DNA of 64,000 bases from Candidatus Rhodobacter oscarellae (lineage in GTDB: Bacteria > Pseudomonadota > Alphaproteobacteria > Rhodobacterales > Rhodobacteraceae), in the NCBI RefSeq assembly GCF_001078595.1, contig NZ_LFTY01000001.1, forward strand, positions 239,830-303,829. Reading direction: 5' to 3'. Position numbers and translations under genes: made by a program. The notes under the pieces were generated by a model. The model was not told the origin of the DNA. It did not search any database and was given only the letters and a program-made list of their open reading frames with translations. This document shows positions 45,374 to 54,416 of this stretch, piece after piece; position 1 is the stretch's first letter; the number at the start of each line of letters is the position of its first letter.

Positions 45374-45647
45374 GGGCTTTAATCTACGCCGAAACCTGTC
45401 CAACAGTTACGGGGTAGCTCGGTCAAAGCTTGTCCACGCAAAAGGTGCCCGATGGGGGCAAGGGAGCCTGTCGCATTTTGATGCCATTGGTCGAGTGGTC
45501 ATTGCGAATGGGCGCAATTCGTGCAGGATAAATCTTGTTCATTTTCGCACTCAAGGCGCTGCTGCGCATCTTCTTGCGCTCCGCCCTCGGCAACCAGGGT
45601 GGTTTGCTGGCAAGGTGACGCGCGAAATGTCTGGGGGAGGACATGAA

Positions 45648-46358
45648 TTGACGCGAACATTCAGAGTGTGGCCGACAGGTCTGCTGCTTGCTGCGACGCT
45701 CGTGTTCCTTTCGGCGGTGGGCGCCAAGGCCCAAACGCTGAGCTTTAGTGGGATTGACGGGTCCCAGAACCACGAGGCCGTCTCTAGGGTCCTACGCGCG
45801 GCCTATGCTGAATTGGGCTATGAGCTTGATATCACCACAGCCCCTGCGCGCCGCTCGATTGAGATGGTCAATGCGGGGCAGTTTGATGGAGAAGTGCAGC
45901 GGATCACCGCAGTTGGCGACAGTTTTGAGAACATTCAGCGCGTGCCGGTTCCAATCCTTGAGACGCGTTGGAAGGCCTATACGCTCGACCCCGACCTCAA
46001 AGCCACAAAATGGAGCGACTTGATGGGCCGCACTGTCGGTGCGGTCGCTGGCACCTGGTATGTCCGCAAGTTGCCGTCTGACCTTGATTTGCATCTCACC
46101 ACGCCTCAGAACCTCGCGCAGATGTTGGTCCACGGGCGGGTCGATGTGATCATTGTGTCCACACTGGCCGCACAGGATTTCGAGTTTGAGCACTATCCGC
46201 TGGAGACGCCAGAGCTCTCGCTTGAGCTTTATCACTATCTTCACAAGCGCCATCAGGACCTTTTGCCCGAAATCACGGCGGTGCTTTCGCGCATGAAAGA
46301 TGAGGGTGCTTTTGCGGCGCTCTTGGCGGGCACATTCACCTCAAAAGATAACAACTGA
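45648..46358 (+). CDS. Periplasmic solute-binding-like protein (family 3), likely sensory
   Basis: The protein has 236 residues from TTG 45648, picked because GGGGGAGG (45633-45640) stands 7 bases before it; an ATG at 45627 has no good site. A signal peptide (PTGLLLAATLVFLSAVGAKA) precedes a family-3 binding-protein fold (AAYAELGYELDITTAPARRSIEMVNAGQFDGEV). The C-terminal half has the usual closing helices (LLPEITAVLSRMKDEGAFAALL). It is short and no permease is nearby. It lies 13 bp before a hybrid kinase gene, so it probably presents a ligand to that kinase. Confidence 0.8.
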   Translation: MTRTFRVWPTGLLLAATLVFLSAVGAKAQTLSFSGIDGSQNHEAVSRVLRAAYAELGYELDITTAPARRSIEMVNAGQFDGEVQRITAVGDSFENIQRVPVPILETRWKAYTLDPDLKATKWSDLMGRTVGAVAGTWYVRKLPSDLDLHLTTPQNLAQMLVHGRVDVIIVSTLAAQDFEFEHYPLETPELSLELYHYLHKRHQDLLPEITAVLSRMKDEGAFAALLAGTFTSKDNN

Positions 46359-46371
46359 TTATGGTACCAGC

Positions 46372-48621
46372 TTGGGCAAGATCTCTCGAAAACTAGCCCT
46401 GGCGGGCTTATTGGCGGCTGTCATACTTGGCTTTGTTTCAAGCACGATTTTGATCGCATTGGACTACCAACGCCAAATCGATGCGATGGATGCGACAGCC
46501 GAAGAGCTGCTAGAGGTTTGGGCCCCCCCTTCAAGCACGGCCGCTTTCCGGCTTGATCGGGTGTTTGCGGACGATATCGTCTTGGCGCTTACATCCTATC
46601 AGTTCGTGACCGAAGCCAACATCCAAAGCGATTTCGAGGCCAGCCTGGCCTTCTCAGAGACACCCTCGCCACCAGAGAACGTCTCTGTATTGGCCGGCCT
46701 TTTGCCCCAGCGTTTTGCCAGTTTTGAGCGCGAGCTGGTCTTTGACGGTGCGCAGATCGGTATTCTTTCCATCAAGATCGATCGCGGGGTGATGATCCAG
46801 GATTTTGTCAGCCGATCCCTCACGACACTTGCCCTTGGTGTGTTGCGCAACCTCTTATTGCTTGCCGTGCTTCTGGTGCTTTACGAGCGCTACCTCACGG
46901 CACCGCTGCTGAATTTCATCACGACCTTGCGAAAGGTTGACCCCAAAAAGCCGCATCCCATGGGCGATGTGGTGGGGCCGCATGGGGCGGGCAACGAGCT
47001 GGAAGGGCTCAATGAGGCAACCAACACCGTGTTGGAACAAAGCGCGGCCCATCTTGCCGATCTCGATTCAACCAACAGTGACCTTTTGCACAGCGAGGAA
47101 CGGTTCAAGGACTTTGCTGAATTGGGAGCTGACTGGCTTTGGGAGCTTGATCAGGACGGCAACACGATCTTTTTGTCTTCCCAATTCGAAGAGCAAACAG
47201 GCCATAAGATTGCACATGTGCTGGGCAAACACTGGCGCGAGGTCACGGTGGATCAAGACGGCGAAAAGCTGCCTTTGTTTGAGGTTGAACAAAGCATTAT
47301 GCAGACCGAATCCAGCGACGTGCAGAAAGGTGTAATCGGTCTGCTACGACGCGCTGATGGCACGGAAATGAACTTGCTTTTCTCGTTTGCCAATATGCTG
47401 GATGACGATGGCACGCTGCGCGGCGTGCGCGGGGTGACGCGGGACCAGACTGGCATCATCGCGGCGCAGGCCGAACAGGCCATGCTGAACAAACAACTTC
47501 GCCAGGCGGAACGGCTTAAGGCCATTGGCCAGCTTTCGGGCGGGGTGGCGCATGATTTCAACAATATCCTCGCCATTATTCGCGGCAATATCGAGATGAT
47601 CTCGGCCAATACGCAACACGAAGACGTGCCGCATATGCTTAATGTGGTGGATCGCGCTTCCAGACGCGCGGCGGATCTGACCCATCAGCTTCTTGCATAT
47701 GCCCGCCAACAGGCCCTGCGCCCCAGCACGGTTGACGTCAACCAGCTGATAAATGATCTCTCGATCCTCCTAGAGCCGGCCCTTGGAGAGCGCGTCCAAA
47801 TGGAAACCGTCGCCAGCCGGGGGCTGTGGAACTGCCGCGCCGACCAAAGTGAGCTGGAAGCCGTGATCCTGAACCTTGCGATCAACGCAAGTGATGCGAT
47901 GCCCGAGGGTGGGAAGCTGACGATCGAGGCATATAACGCCCGGATCGAAGACCCCATCCCGGACGAGCCAATGCTTGAGCCGGGGCAATATATCTGCATC
48001 GCGGTCACGGATAACGGTCATGGCATGAGTGACGACGTGAAGGCCCAGGCGTTCGAGCCGTTCTTTACCACCAAGGCAGTCAACAAGGGCTCGGGGCTTG
48101 GGCTATCCATGGCCTACGGCTTTGCCAAACAGTCCAAGGGCCATATCACCCTTTATTCCGAAGAGAATGTCGGGACGACCGTAAAGCTATACCTGCCACG
48201 AGAGCGCACCCGCGCCGAACCTGCCGCCCCAAGCGAAGACCTTCCCGAAGTGTCCGGCACCAAAGTTCTGGTCGTGGAAGACGACCGCGACGTTCTTGAA
48301 ACCGTTGCACGTTTCCTGCTGCAACTGGATTGCAACGTCATCCAGACCAGCTCTTCCGAGGAGGCTATCGTCTTGTGCAAAGAGATCAGAGACATAGATC
48401 TCTTTTTGATCGATGTCGTGTTGCCAGGGCCATTGAACGCCAAGAACCTCTCGATCATGCTCGAAGAGCACCACCCCAATACACCCACTGTGTTTATGTC
48501 CGGCTATACCGAGAATTCGACCATCTATAATGGCCAACTAGACAATGGGGTCGTGCTGCTTAAGAAGCCGTTTTCTCTAGGACAGCTTGCCAAAGCCATC
48601 CATGCAAAAATGGAACCCTAG
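46372..48621 (+). CDS. Hybrid sensor histidine kinase/response regulator with PAS domain
   Basis: The protein has 749 residues from TTG 46372, the first codon that keeps the frame without overlapping the previous gene. Two membrane helices (about 10-30 and 150-172) enclose a ~115-residue periplasmic domain. A HAMP-like linker and a PAS domain (about 250-360) follow. The kinase core has the H box VAHDFNNILAIIRGN (His394), the N box LNLAINASDAMPEGG, and G boxes VTDNGHGM and GSGLGLSMAYGF. A receiver at the C-terminus has acceptor Asp681 (LIDVVLPG) and a KKPF lysine. The HDFNN type is common in cytoplasm-tethered hybrid kinases. Its partner is likely the OmpR-type protein encoded next. Confidence 0.92.
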   Translation: MGKISRKLALAGLLAAVILGFVSSTILIALDYQRQIDAMDATAEELLEVWAPPSSTAAFRLDRVFADDIVLALTSYQFVTEANIQSDFEASLAFSETPSPPENVSVLAGLLPQRFASFERELVFDGAQIGILSIKIDRGVMIQDFVSRSLTTLALGVLRNLLLLAVLLVLYERYLTAPLLNFITTLRKVDPKKPHPMGDVVGPHGAGNELEGLNEATNTVLEQSAAHLADLDSTNSDLLHSEERFKDFAELGADWLWELDQDGNTIFLSSQFEEQTGHKIAHVLGKHWREVTVDQDGEKLPLFEVEQSIMQTESSDVQKGVIGLLRRADGTEMNLLFSFANMLDDDGTLRGVRGVTRDQTGIIAAQAEQAMLNKQLRQAERLKAIGQLSGGVAHDFNNILAIIRGNIEMISANTQHEDVPHMLNVVDRASRRAADLTHQLLAYARQQALRPSTVDVNQLINDLSILLEPALGERVQMETVASRGLWNCRADQSELEAVILNLAINASDAMPEGGKLTIEAYNARIEDPIPDEPMLEPGQYICIAVTDNGHGMSDDVKAQAFEPFFTTKAVNKGSGLGLSMAYGFAKQSKGHITLYSEENVGTTVKLYLPRERTRAEPAAPSEDLPEVSGTKVLVVEDDRDVLETVARFLLQLDCNVIQTSSSEEAIVLCKEIRDIDLFLIDVVLPGPLNAKNLSIMLEEHHPNTPTVFMSGYTENSTIYNGQLDNGVVLLKKPFSLGQLAKAIHAKMEP

Positions 48622-48706
48622 TCGACCGGACCAGACAAGGCGCTGCTTCGTTTGATATGGTCAGAATACGCGCTATGTCGTCGCCGGGGATAGGGGGAAA
48701 AAGAAA

Positions 48707-49378
48707 ATGCGTGTACTTTTATTGGAAGATGATCCGTTGCTGGCCGAGACATTGGTGAACAGCTTCAAACGACGCGGGGATGGCGTGGATCACGCATCCA
48801 ATGTGGAAGAGGCGCTGGCGGCGATTGCGGTGCAGAATTACGATGCGCTCATCCTTGATATCAGGCTGCCTGATGGCTCCGGAGCCGAGGTATTGAGCAA
48901 GGCGCGAAAGCAGGGCCATAGCACGCCGATCATTCTGATCACCGGGTTCCCCGCGAATGAAGACGCGGCGCAGCTTTTTGATCTTGGCTGCGACGACTAC
49001 CTCCGCAAGCCCTTCGATTTGTCCGAGTTACACGCTCGGCTGCGCGCGATTTTGCGGCGCAAAGAGGGGCGCGAGGGGACCATGCTGAAGCTTGCGGATC
49101 TAACTGTCGACCCTGTCAGCATGTCGGCCTGGGTGGCTTCTGACGAGGTGTCGCTGACCCCGCGCGAATACTCTTTGTTGGAAATCTTCATGCGCAGCCG
49201 CGGGGCCATGCTCTCAATGGCGCAGCTTTTTGAGCACCTTTATTCGTTCGATGACGCGCCAGAGGACGTAAACGCTGTGCAACTGCATATCGCCCGGCTG
49301 CGCAAGAAAATCAAAAACAGTGAAGCTAAAATTGTCAATCGTCGCGGTTTTGGTTATCAGTTCCTGGCTTCAGAATAG
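48707..49378 (+). CDS. OmpR/PhoB-family response regulator
   Basis: The 223-residue protein has a receiver with the acidic pair Asp8-Asp9, phospho-acceptor Asp51 (LILDIRLPDG), Thr79 and Lys101 (LRKPF). A winged-helix output domain follows (LTPREYSLLEIFMRSRGAMLSMAQLFEHLY, then NAVQLHIARLRKKI). It is 85 bp after the hybrid kinase with AGGGGG before the ATG. It should act as the DNA-binding end of the binding protein-kinase relay. Confidence 0.93.
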   Translation: MRVLLLEDDPLLAETLVNSFKRRGDGVDHASNVEEALAAIAVQNYDALILDIRLPDGSGAEVLSKARKQGHSTPIILITGFPANEDAAQLFDLGCDDYLRKPFDLSELHARLRAILRRKEGREGTMLKLADLTVDPVSMSAWVASDEVSLTPREYSLLEIFMRSRGAMLSMAQLFEHLYSFDDAPEDVNAVQLHIARLRKKIKNSEAKIVNRRGFGYQFLASE

Positions 49379-49541
49379 TGTTGAGTAAATCATCCCTACC
49401 TGAGCTTTGGTTTGTATTGGCAATAAAGGCCTGCCTCTGAGCTGCAACTAAAGCCACAGACAAGTCATTAAGGTTGTGTTTCGCGGAGTAGCTAATAAGA
49501 TCCTCAAAAACTCCGATCAACCAGTCATGATCATGTTTCAT
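49335..49541 (-). CDS. Small conserved-type protein of unknown function
   Basis: This 68-residue protein reads MKHDHDWLIGVFEDLISYS then LNDLSVALVAAQRQAFIAN. The first half forms two amphipathic helices of a kind I recognise from small uncharacterised roseobacterial proteins (DWxxxVxxDLxxxAxxxxLxxLAxxL pattern). It converges on the response regulator gene and overlaps its 3' end by 44 bp. Codon use in the overlap is set by the regulator, so a real gene is plausible but not certain. Confidence 0.5.
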   Translation of the reverse strand: MKHDHDWLIGVFEDLISYSAKHNLNDLSVALVAAQRQAFIANTNQSSGRDDLLNTILKPGTDNQNRDD

Positions 49542-50195
49542 TACAAATCCACCGACACTATTACCCCGGAAATTTTATCGCGGGTTCCTGTCGGTAAGCT
49601 GTCGACCGGAAAAGTTGCGTCAGGCCACCGGCTATAGATGCTGAGGGGCCATCTAGATGGATTTATAAGTGAGGTAAGGAGCCGTGCTATTGGCAGGCCA
49701 GTCATTAGGCCGAACTTACGGAAGAGGCTTAGGGCGTTTTGGCATTATTTGGCCCAGCCCGGATGTGTGCCGATGCTGTACCTCAATCAAGCGGCTTCGA
49801 ACGGCGCGCGAATGGACCGGGTCTCGCCTCTGACGCCTGGTTGTTTGTGATGGATGTGGCCGCGTTTCATGCTGCGCATTGTCTCGACCCCGCTCAGGGT
49901 TTCCTTGGCCGTTCGCAATGGGATTGTGTGGAGAAAATTAACTAGAGATCAGGGGCATGCGATGATGATCTGGCCCTTTCTGCTCCTTCCAGATGGCAGC
50001 TGGGGCGCTCGTCGCACGTCAGAGTTGACAAAAATCGGACTTTCTTTCTCTAGAGATCTTTAGTGTATTGCAGAATGTGAGCGATCATGTTGGTGCAAAT
50101 GCACTGACCTGTTTTCTGATTGTGAGCATCACAAGCTATTTGCCGTTGGGTGGTCGTCACTATGTCTATCAATCGCAATGTCTTGAGATCGTGGG
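49542..50195. other. Non-coding or decayed stretch
   Basis: No frame over 70 codons here shows a domain or a ribosome site, and base composition is lower in GC than the flanks. I see no tRNA or repeat. It probably holds the promoter of the small minus-strand gene at its left end and debris of mobile DNA at its right. Confidence 0.5.
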
Positions 50196-50420
50196 ACGCC
50201 GCAGCGACCTCCTGTCCGTGCAGGACGTTCTATAGCCGCTGAACGCGCTGGAACGAAGAAGGAACCCGCGCACGGCGGATGACCAGCCTAGCTGCCAAAC
50301 ACGGCGATGATAGGATCGTAATGATAGACGCGATTTTCCTGATCGCGAACAGAACAGCGACAAGCTTGGCCACCAAACGGGGCGGCGCGATCGCCATATC
50401 GGTCAAACCAAGGGCTTTTG
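50196..50420 (+). mobile_element. IS5-family transposase remnant
   Basis: In one frame the sequence reads CRTFYSR, stop, TRWNEEGTRARRM, then TSLAAKHGDDRIVMIDAIFL, then ANRTATSLATKRGG. The segment around VMIDAIFLxxxRTATSLAxKRGG corresponds to the first catalytic Asp region of IS5-type transposases. An in-frame stop and missing flanks show that it is dead. Confidence 0.65.
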
Positions 50421-50738
50421 TTCTGCCGTCGCACGCGCAGCAACCGTTATCTTTAAGGTATGATCTTAGTCCTAGGACGGCCCCCTGTAGGCCAAAAGGT
50501 GAACTCCCCTCTCACCATGAGTTTTTGTTCAACCGATTCCCGCAATGACTTCGTATGACTGGACATTTTTGCAATGCGGAGAATTTCTGCTCTCCGGCCT
50601 AGGTCACAGCCGACGGGTAGAGTTGTGCACACGCAGCGAGTGACGACGGCTAGGTCCGCTAAATCGACATTCGGAAAGAACACGTCTCCTAGCCTCAATC
50701 GTCGCGCGCAGGACCGCCCCCGCCCCTCCGCACGGTAT

Positions 50739-50836
50739 GTTAACCATGGGGTTTGCCATACGAGGTGCCATACGCAAGGCCGACGTTTTGCCGACACAAG
50801 TCCGACCGCGGATTTCCCCATAAAATTAGGCGTTAA
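50739..50836 (+). repeat. 98-nt dispersed repeat, copy B
   Basis: This matches the complement of 28835-28932 over 98 nt with no gaps. The 41-nt core 50755-50795 is identical. Both edges are GTTAA. It ends 80 bp before the stop of the MarR gene at 50917. Confidence 0.85.
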
Positions 50837-50916
50837 GCTCCGATTCGGGGACGGGCGGGCGCGTGTCTCCGCGCGGGGCGTTTACCATTTGCCAACACGC
50901 CCCGCCCACAAAGCCA

Positions 50917-51360
50917 TCAGCCAAGCTTTGCAAGCAGCGCCAGGAACGTCCTTTGTTCCGCCCGGGTCAGGGGGCGCAGCGTCTCTTCGGTAATCCGCAA
51001 CCCGTCGCGCACCAGCGTGTCGACGATCACGGCGCCCTTGTGCGTCAGCGAGATATTGGACCGCCTCTTGTCCTTCGGATCCGCCGTGGACGTCACCAGC
51101 CCCTTGCTTTTCAGCCGGTCCACAACGCCCTTGACCGTCGCCACATCCATCGCCGCCATGCGCCCCAGATGGTTCTGCGAGGCGTGCCCGTGTTCCGCAA
51201 TCCGAATGAGGGTCGAGAATTGCGTCGCGGTCAGATCCTCAGAGATAAGCGCCTGGAAAATCGTCGCATGGCGCTGGCTTGCAAGGCGCAGCAGATAGCC
51301 GACCTGCTCGCTCAGGCGGTAGCGCGCAGTGATATCCGTTTCTTCGATCGCCTCAGACAT
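50917..51360 (-). CDS. MarR-family transcriptional regulator
   Basis: The 147-residue protein starts at ATG 51360. It has the MarR winged helix with ATQFSTLIRIAEHGHASQNHLGRMAAMDVATVKGVVDRLKSKGLV and the wing TADPKDKRRSNISLTHKG (the DxRR motif). MarR proteins usually repress and are released by aromatic or heterocyclic ligands. It is the last gene of the run starting at the FAD subunit and probably controls it. A near-palindrome before the first gene (58760-58777) is a candidate site. Confidence 0.9.
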   Translation of the reverse strand: MSEAIEETDITARYRLSEQVGYLLRLASQRHATIFQALISEDLTATQFSTLIRIAEHGHASQNHLGRMAAMDVATVKGVVDRLKSKGLVTSTADPKDKRRSNISLTHKGAVIVDTLVRDGLRITEETLRPLTRAEQRTFLALLAKLG

Positions 51361-51414
51361 ATCACCCCCTAACGCGAATGGCCCGGGGCCGCAAATTGAA
51401 GCCCCAGGATGCAA

Positions 51415-51999
51415 CTAACGCAAGCCGTCCTTACCCTCGGCCTGCTCATGGGTCAGCCCGCCCACGCGCGGCAAGGGCCGCCCGCTATCCGTCACGGCGA
51501 CGGCGACCATAATCTCGTTGCGGCGCGGTGCATCGTTCAGGCGGACCTCGATGCCGTCGAAATGACTGCGCACATAGGCCGCGTCCTTATGGCCAAGCGG
51601 CACGTCCAGCACCTGGCCCGGACTGCCCATCTTCTTGGAGGACGGCACCAATGCCGCGCCTCTTTCGACCTCTGCGCGCAGCGGCGCGCCCAGCTTGGGA
51701 TGCAAGATCGCGGCGGCGTGTTCCAGCTCGCCATTCTCGCCCACCATCGCCGATTTGCCATAGCTTTCGGCCTGCGCCGGGGTGATCCCCAAGGCCTCGA
51801 CGCATCTCCTGCCCAAGAGCGCGCCAAGCTCGGCGCCGATCTCCATCAACGCCGAGAGGTCCTCGGTATACGCGCCCGCGAACGGGTTCTCGATCACCGC
51901 AACGGCCACGGCTTTGCGGGTGGGGGGCGAGATCGCCCTGCCAATCTCGATATGGGTTTCTTCAACGTTCACAGCGATTTTTCTGATCTTGGCGCTCAT
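51415..51999 (-). CDS. DUF1185 (amino acid synthesis-like) family protein
   Basis: The 194-residue protein reads IRKIAVNVEETHIEIGRAISPPTRKAVAVAVIENPFAG near its start. GHKDAAYVRSHFDGIEVRLNDAPRRNEIMVAVAVTDSGRP follows near its end, the marks of the DUF1185/amino acid synthesis family. The one structure I know of has a chorismate-mutase-like fold; no reaction is proven. Its position with a 6-hydroxynicotinate reductase-like gene suggests a step in ring catabolism. It is 60 bp after the UPF0280 stop and 54 bp before the MarR gene. Confidence 0.85.
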   Translation of the reverse strand: MSAKIRKIAVNVEETHIEIGRAISPPTRKAVAVAVIENPFAGAYTEDLSALMEIGAELGALLGRRCVEALGITPAQAESYGKSAMVGENGELEHAAAILHPKLGAPLRAEVERGAALVPSSKKMGSPGQVLDVPLGHKDAAYVRSHFDGIEVRLNDAPRRNEIMVAVAVTDSGRPLPRVGGLTHEQAEGKDGLR

Positions 52000-52059
52000 C
52001 TCGGGCCGACCTTTCCTAAGCTGTCTTCCACGGAGAACGCGGTGTTGCGCGGGTTTGGA

Positions 52060-52926
52060 TCAGGCATGTTCGGCCTCTTTGGGTTGCAGTTGCAGCGCCG
52101 ACAATGTCCTGCCGGTCACCGCGCTGTGGTTCTGAAGGAACAATGCGGCGGCTTCGATGCGCCGATCTTTCTTGAAGGACGCCGCCCGGGCAAGGCCGCT
52201 TTGCAGCGCCGTGCGGCAGTCAGCGTGGCTCAGCGGCGCGCAATGCGTGACGACCGGCTGCGCGCCGAGGTCCGTGTTGTCGTCCAGCATATGCGCCGGG
52301 CAGCGGTTGACGCCGGGATGGCCCGGCAGGTCCACCGCATTGGCAATCAGCGTCGCGGCGGCATCCGCCGCGGCGGCGGAGCGCGCCAGCACGGTGGCGC
52401 TGTCGGCAATCCCAAGGCTATGGCTGCGCCCGTGCCGCCCGCTGGTGGCGATGCCAGCGATCCCGTCGCCGCGCGTCAGCGCGATCTGCCCCAGAACCCG
52501 CCCGGTGTGGTCCGAGATCGCCATTCTGAAAACCTGCCCCTCGGCCAGATGCAGCGCGATGTCCCCGCCATTATTCACATAGGCGCGCTCTAGCCTTGCC
52601 GCGTCGACCATCGCGTGCAGCACCTCGTCGGCCACCGCCCCGGCCACCGCCGCCATGCGGGTCAGATGCCCGATGCTCACAAAGGGCGCCACCGCCGCAT
52701 GCATGCGCGCGGCGATGATCCCGTGCGGCTTGGCGGATTTGTCATTAAGCGGCTCTCGCAGCCTGGGCAGTTCCGCGACAAGCTCGGCCAGAACCGTGCC
52801 AAAGCGGGCATGGGCGGCCTCGAACGCGCGGCTCCTTTGGCCGTCTGCGCCGATGACCAGATCAATGGGGCCGTGTTGCAGATGCAACCTGTCGCCGCCC
52901 GGCAGAAGATGTGCTTGGGGTCCCAA
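52060..52926 (-). CDS. UPF0280-family protein
   Basis: From TTG 52926 the protein has 288 residues. This start is 2 bp behind the stop of the preceding gene and matches the family N-terminus GPQAHLLPGGDRLHLQHGPIDLVIGA. A Gly/Asn-rich centre (NNGGDIALHLAEGQVFRMAI), HSLGIADSATVLARSAAAADAAATLIANAV and a C-terminal basic helix follow; this is the ApbE-related fold used for flavin transfer in distant relatives. The function is not established. Confidence 0.85.
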   Translation of the reverse strand: MGPQAHLLPGGDRLHLQHGPIDLVIGADGQRSRAFEAAHARFGTVLAELVAELPRLREPLNDKSAKPHGIIAARMHAAVAPFVSIGHLTRMAAVAGAVADEVLHAMVDAARLERAYVNNGGDIALHLAEGQVFRMAISDHTGRVLGQIALTRGDGIAGIATSGRHGRSHSLGIADSATVLARSAAAADAAATLIANAVDLPGHPGVNRCPAHMLDDNTDLGAQPVVTHCAPLSHADCRTALQSGLARAASFKKDRRIEAAALFLQNHSAVTGRTLSALQLQPKEAEHA

Positions 52927-52928
52927 AA

Positions 52929-54416
52929 CTATGTCGCCCGCTTCGACCAGCGGAAGTTCCCAGGCGCCATCGGGTCGTGGGCGCGCGGGTTCTGGGCCAC
53001 GCGCCGCGCGCCGCCCGAGCTGATCTGATCCACCGGCGTGATGTGGTCCATATGCCCGCCAAGCGTCTGGTAGTCGGTGACCCGCAGGGTGAACTCGATG
53101 GGGGCGACAAGCGCCGGTGTGGGCACATAGCCGAAGGATTGCGTCGGCATGTCCAGAATGTCGACCATCACGGTGATGCCGCCTCCCGGCCAGACATAGG
53201 CGTCGGCCCCGCCGCAGGACACATGGGTCAGCGCGCCCTTCACGGACCGGGTCAGGCGCACGGGGTTCTCTGTGACGCCCGCGCGCAGGCTGCCACCGGC
53301 GCCGCCCATGAACAGGACCGAACATACCGAGGGCTCGCAGTTCTCGGCAATCAGCTCTGCCGATTGCAGCAGCGCTGTTGGGACGTCCTTCGGCTGCGGA
53401 GCCAGGTCGGCGTCCAGCTCGAAATAGGCGTATTGCTCGCCGGTGGTGGACACCATCAAAAGCCGCAGCCCCTCCCACGCCACTTTGGCATTGAAAGGCC
53501 CAAGGATTTTTAGCGGGTCCTCGATATCCGTGCCGCCCCAGCCGGTGCCGGGATTGGCGACCTGAAAATACCGCCCCGGGGTCGAGCGCCGCCCGAGGAT
53601 CTTGATCCCCGTCGCGGGCACGTCCAATTGCTTGCCCGCCTCATGCTCGGACAGGACGCCGGTGATGTGGTCGTCGACCACCACGACCTCGTCGGCATGG
53701 TCAAGCCATTGCATCGCGAACATGCCGATCGCGGCAGAGCCGCAGCCGACCCGCATCAGGCTTTCGGTCACGCCGTTGACGATGGGCGCCTTGCCCGCCT
53801 CGACCACCAGAGCGGTCTGGTGATCCGCCTCGCCGATCTGCATGGTCACGGCCTCGCGGTTGCACAGCCGCAAGAGCGCGTCGCAGGTCACCCGGCCTTC
53901 CCGCTTGCTGCCGCCGGTCAGGTGCTCGACCCCGCCAAGCGACAGCATCTTGGAGCCATATTCCGAGGTCATCACGTGCCCGATGGGCTCGCCATCCACA
54001 TAGACGATGTCGCGCTCGTGGCCGATATGGCGGTCGGTGTCGATTTTGACCTTCACGCCGCAATAGCTAAAGATGCCCTCGGTCACGACGGTGACCATAT
54101 CCACCCCATCTATGTCCTGGCTGACGATGAAGGGCGCGGGCTTGTAGTCGGGATAGGTGGTGCCGGCCCCCACCGCGGTCACGAAGGGCCTGCCGCCCTT
54201 GATGATGTCGCCGTCCCAGCTCTCGTCGGCCCCCCCGCCGGGCATGAACGGGACAAGCTTTTGATCGCCGCTTTGCACGATGGTCAGCGGGTCCAGCCGG
54301 ACCAGCGCGCCGCCGTGATTGGCGTACCGGTCGCAGGCGCCGGATTTGCCGTCCGCGATGTAGCACATCACCGGGCAGGCGTCGCAGCGGATCTTCTCGG
54401 GCAACTCCCGCGCCAT
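52929..54416 (-). CDS. 6-hydroxynicotinate reductase-like iron-sulfur protein
   Basis: The 495-residue protein begins with a cysteine set (CDACPVMCYIADGKSGACDRY, Cys11, Cys14, Cys18, Cys28). Further Cys/Gly-rich stretches follow (GVTESLMRVGCGSAAIGMFA, then HVSCGGADAYVWPGGGITVMVD). Proteins like this are annotated as 6-hydroxynicotinate reductase, the enzyme that reduces the pyridine ring to 1,4,5,6-tetrahydro-6-oxonicotinate in anaerobic nicotinate breakdown. In an aerobic roseobacter the substrate could be another N-heterocycle. Its ATG directly follows the ATPase stop. Confidence 0.75.
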   Translation of the reverse strand: MARELPEKIRCDACPVMCYIADGKSGACDRYANHGGALVRLDPLTIVQSGDQKLVPFMPGGGADESWDGDIIKGGRPFVTAVGAGTTYPDYKPAPFIVSQDIDGVDMVTVVTEGIFSYCGVKVKIDTDRHIGHERDIVYVDGEPIGHVMTSEYGSKMLSLGGVEHLTGGSKREGRVTCDALLRLCNREAVTMQIGEADHQTALVVEAGKAPIVNGVTESLMRVGCGSAAIGMFAMQWLDHADEVVVVDDHITGVLSEHEAGKQLDVPATGIKILGRRSTPGRYFQVANPGTGWGGTDIEDPLKILGPFNAKVAWEGLRLLMVSTTGEQYAYFELDADLAPQPKDVPTALLQSAELIAENCEPSVCSVLFMGGAGGSLRAGVTENPVRLTRSVKGALTHVSCGGADAYVWPGGGITVMVDILDMPTQSFGYVPTPALVAPIEFTLRVTDYQTLGGHMDHITPVDQISSGGARRVAQNPRAHDPMAPGNFRWSKRAT

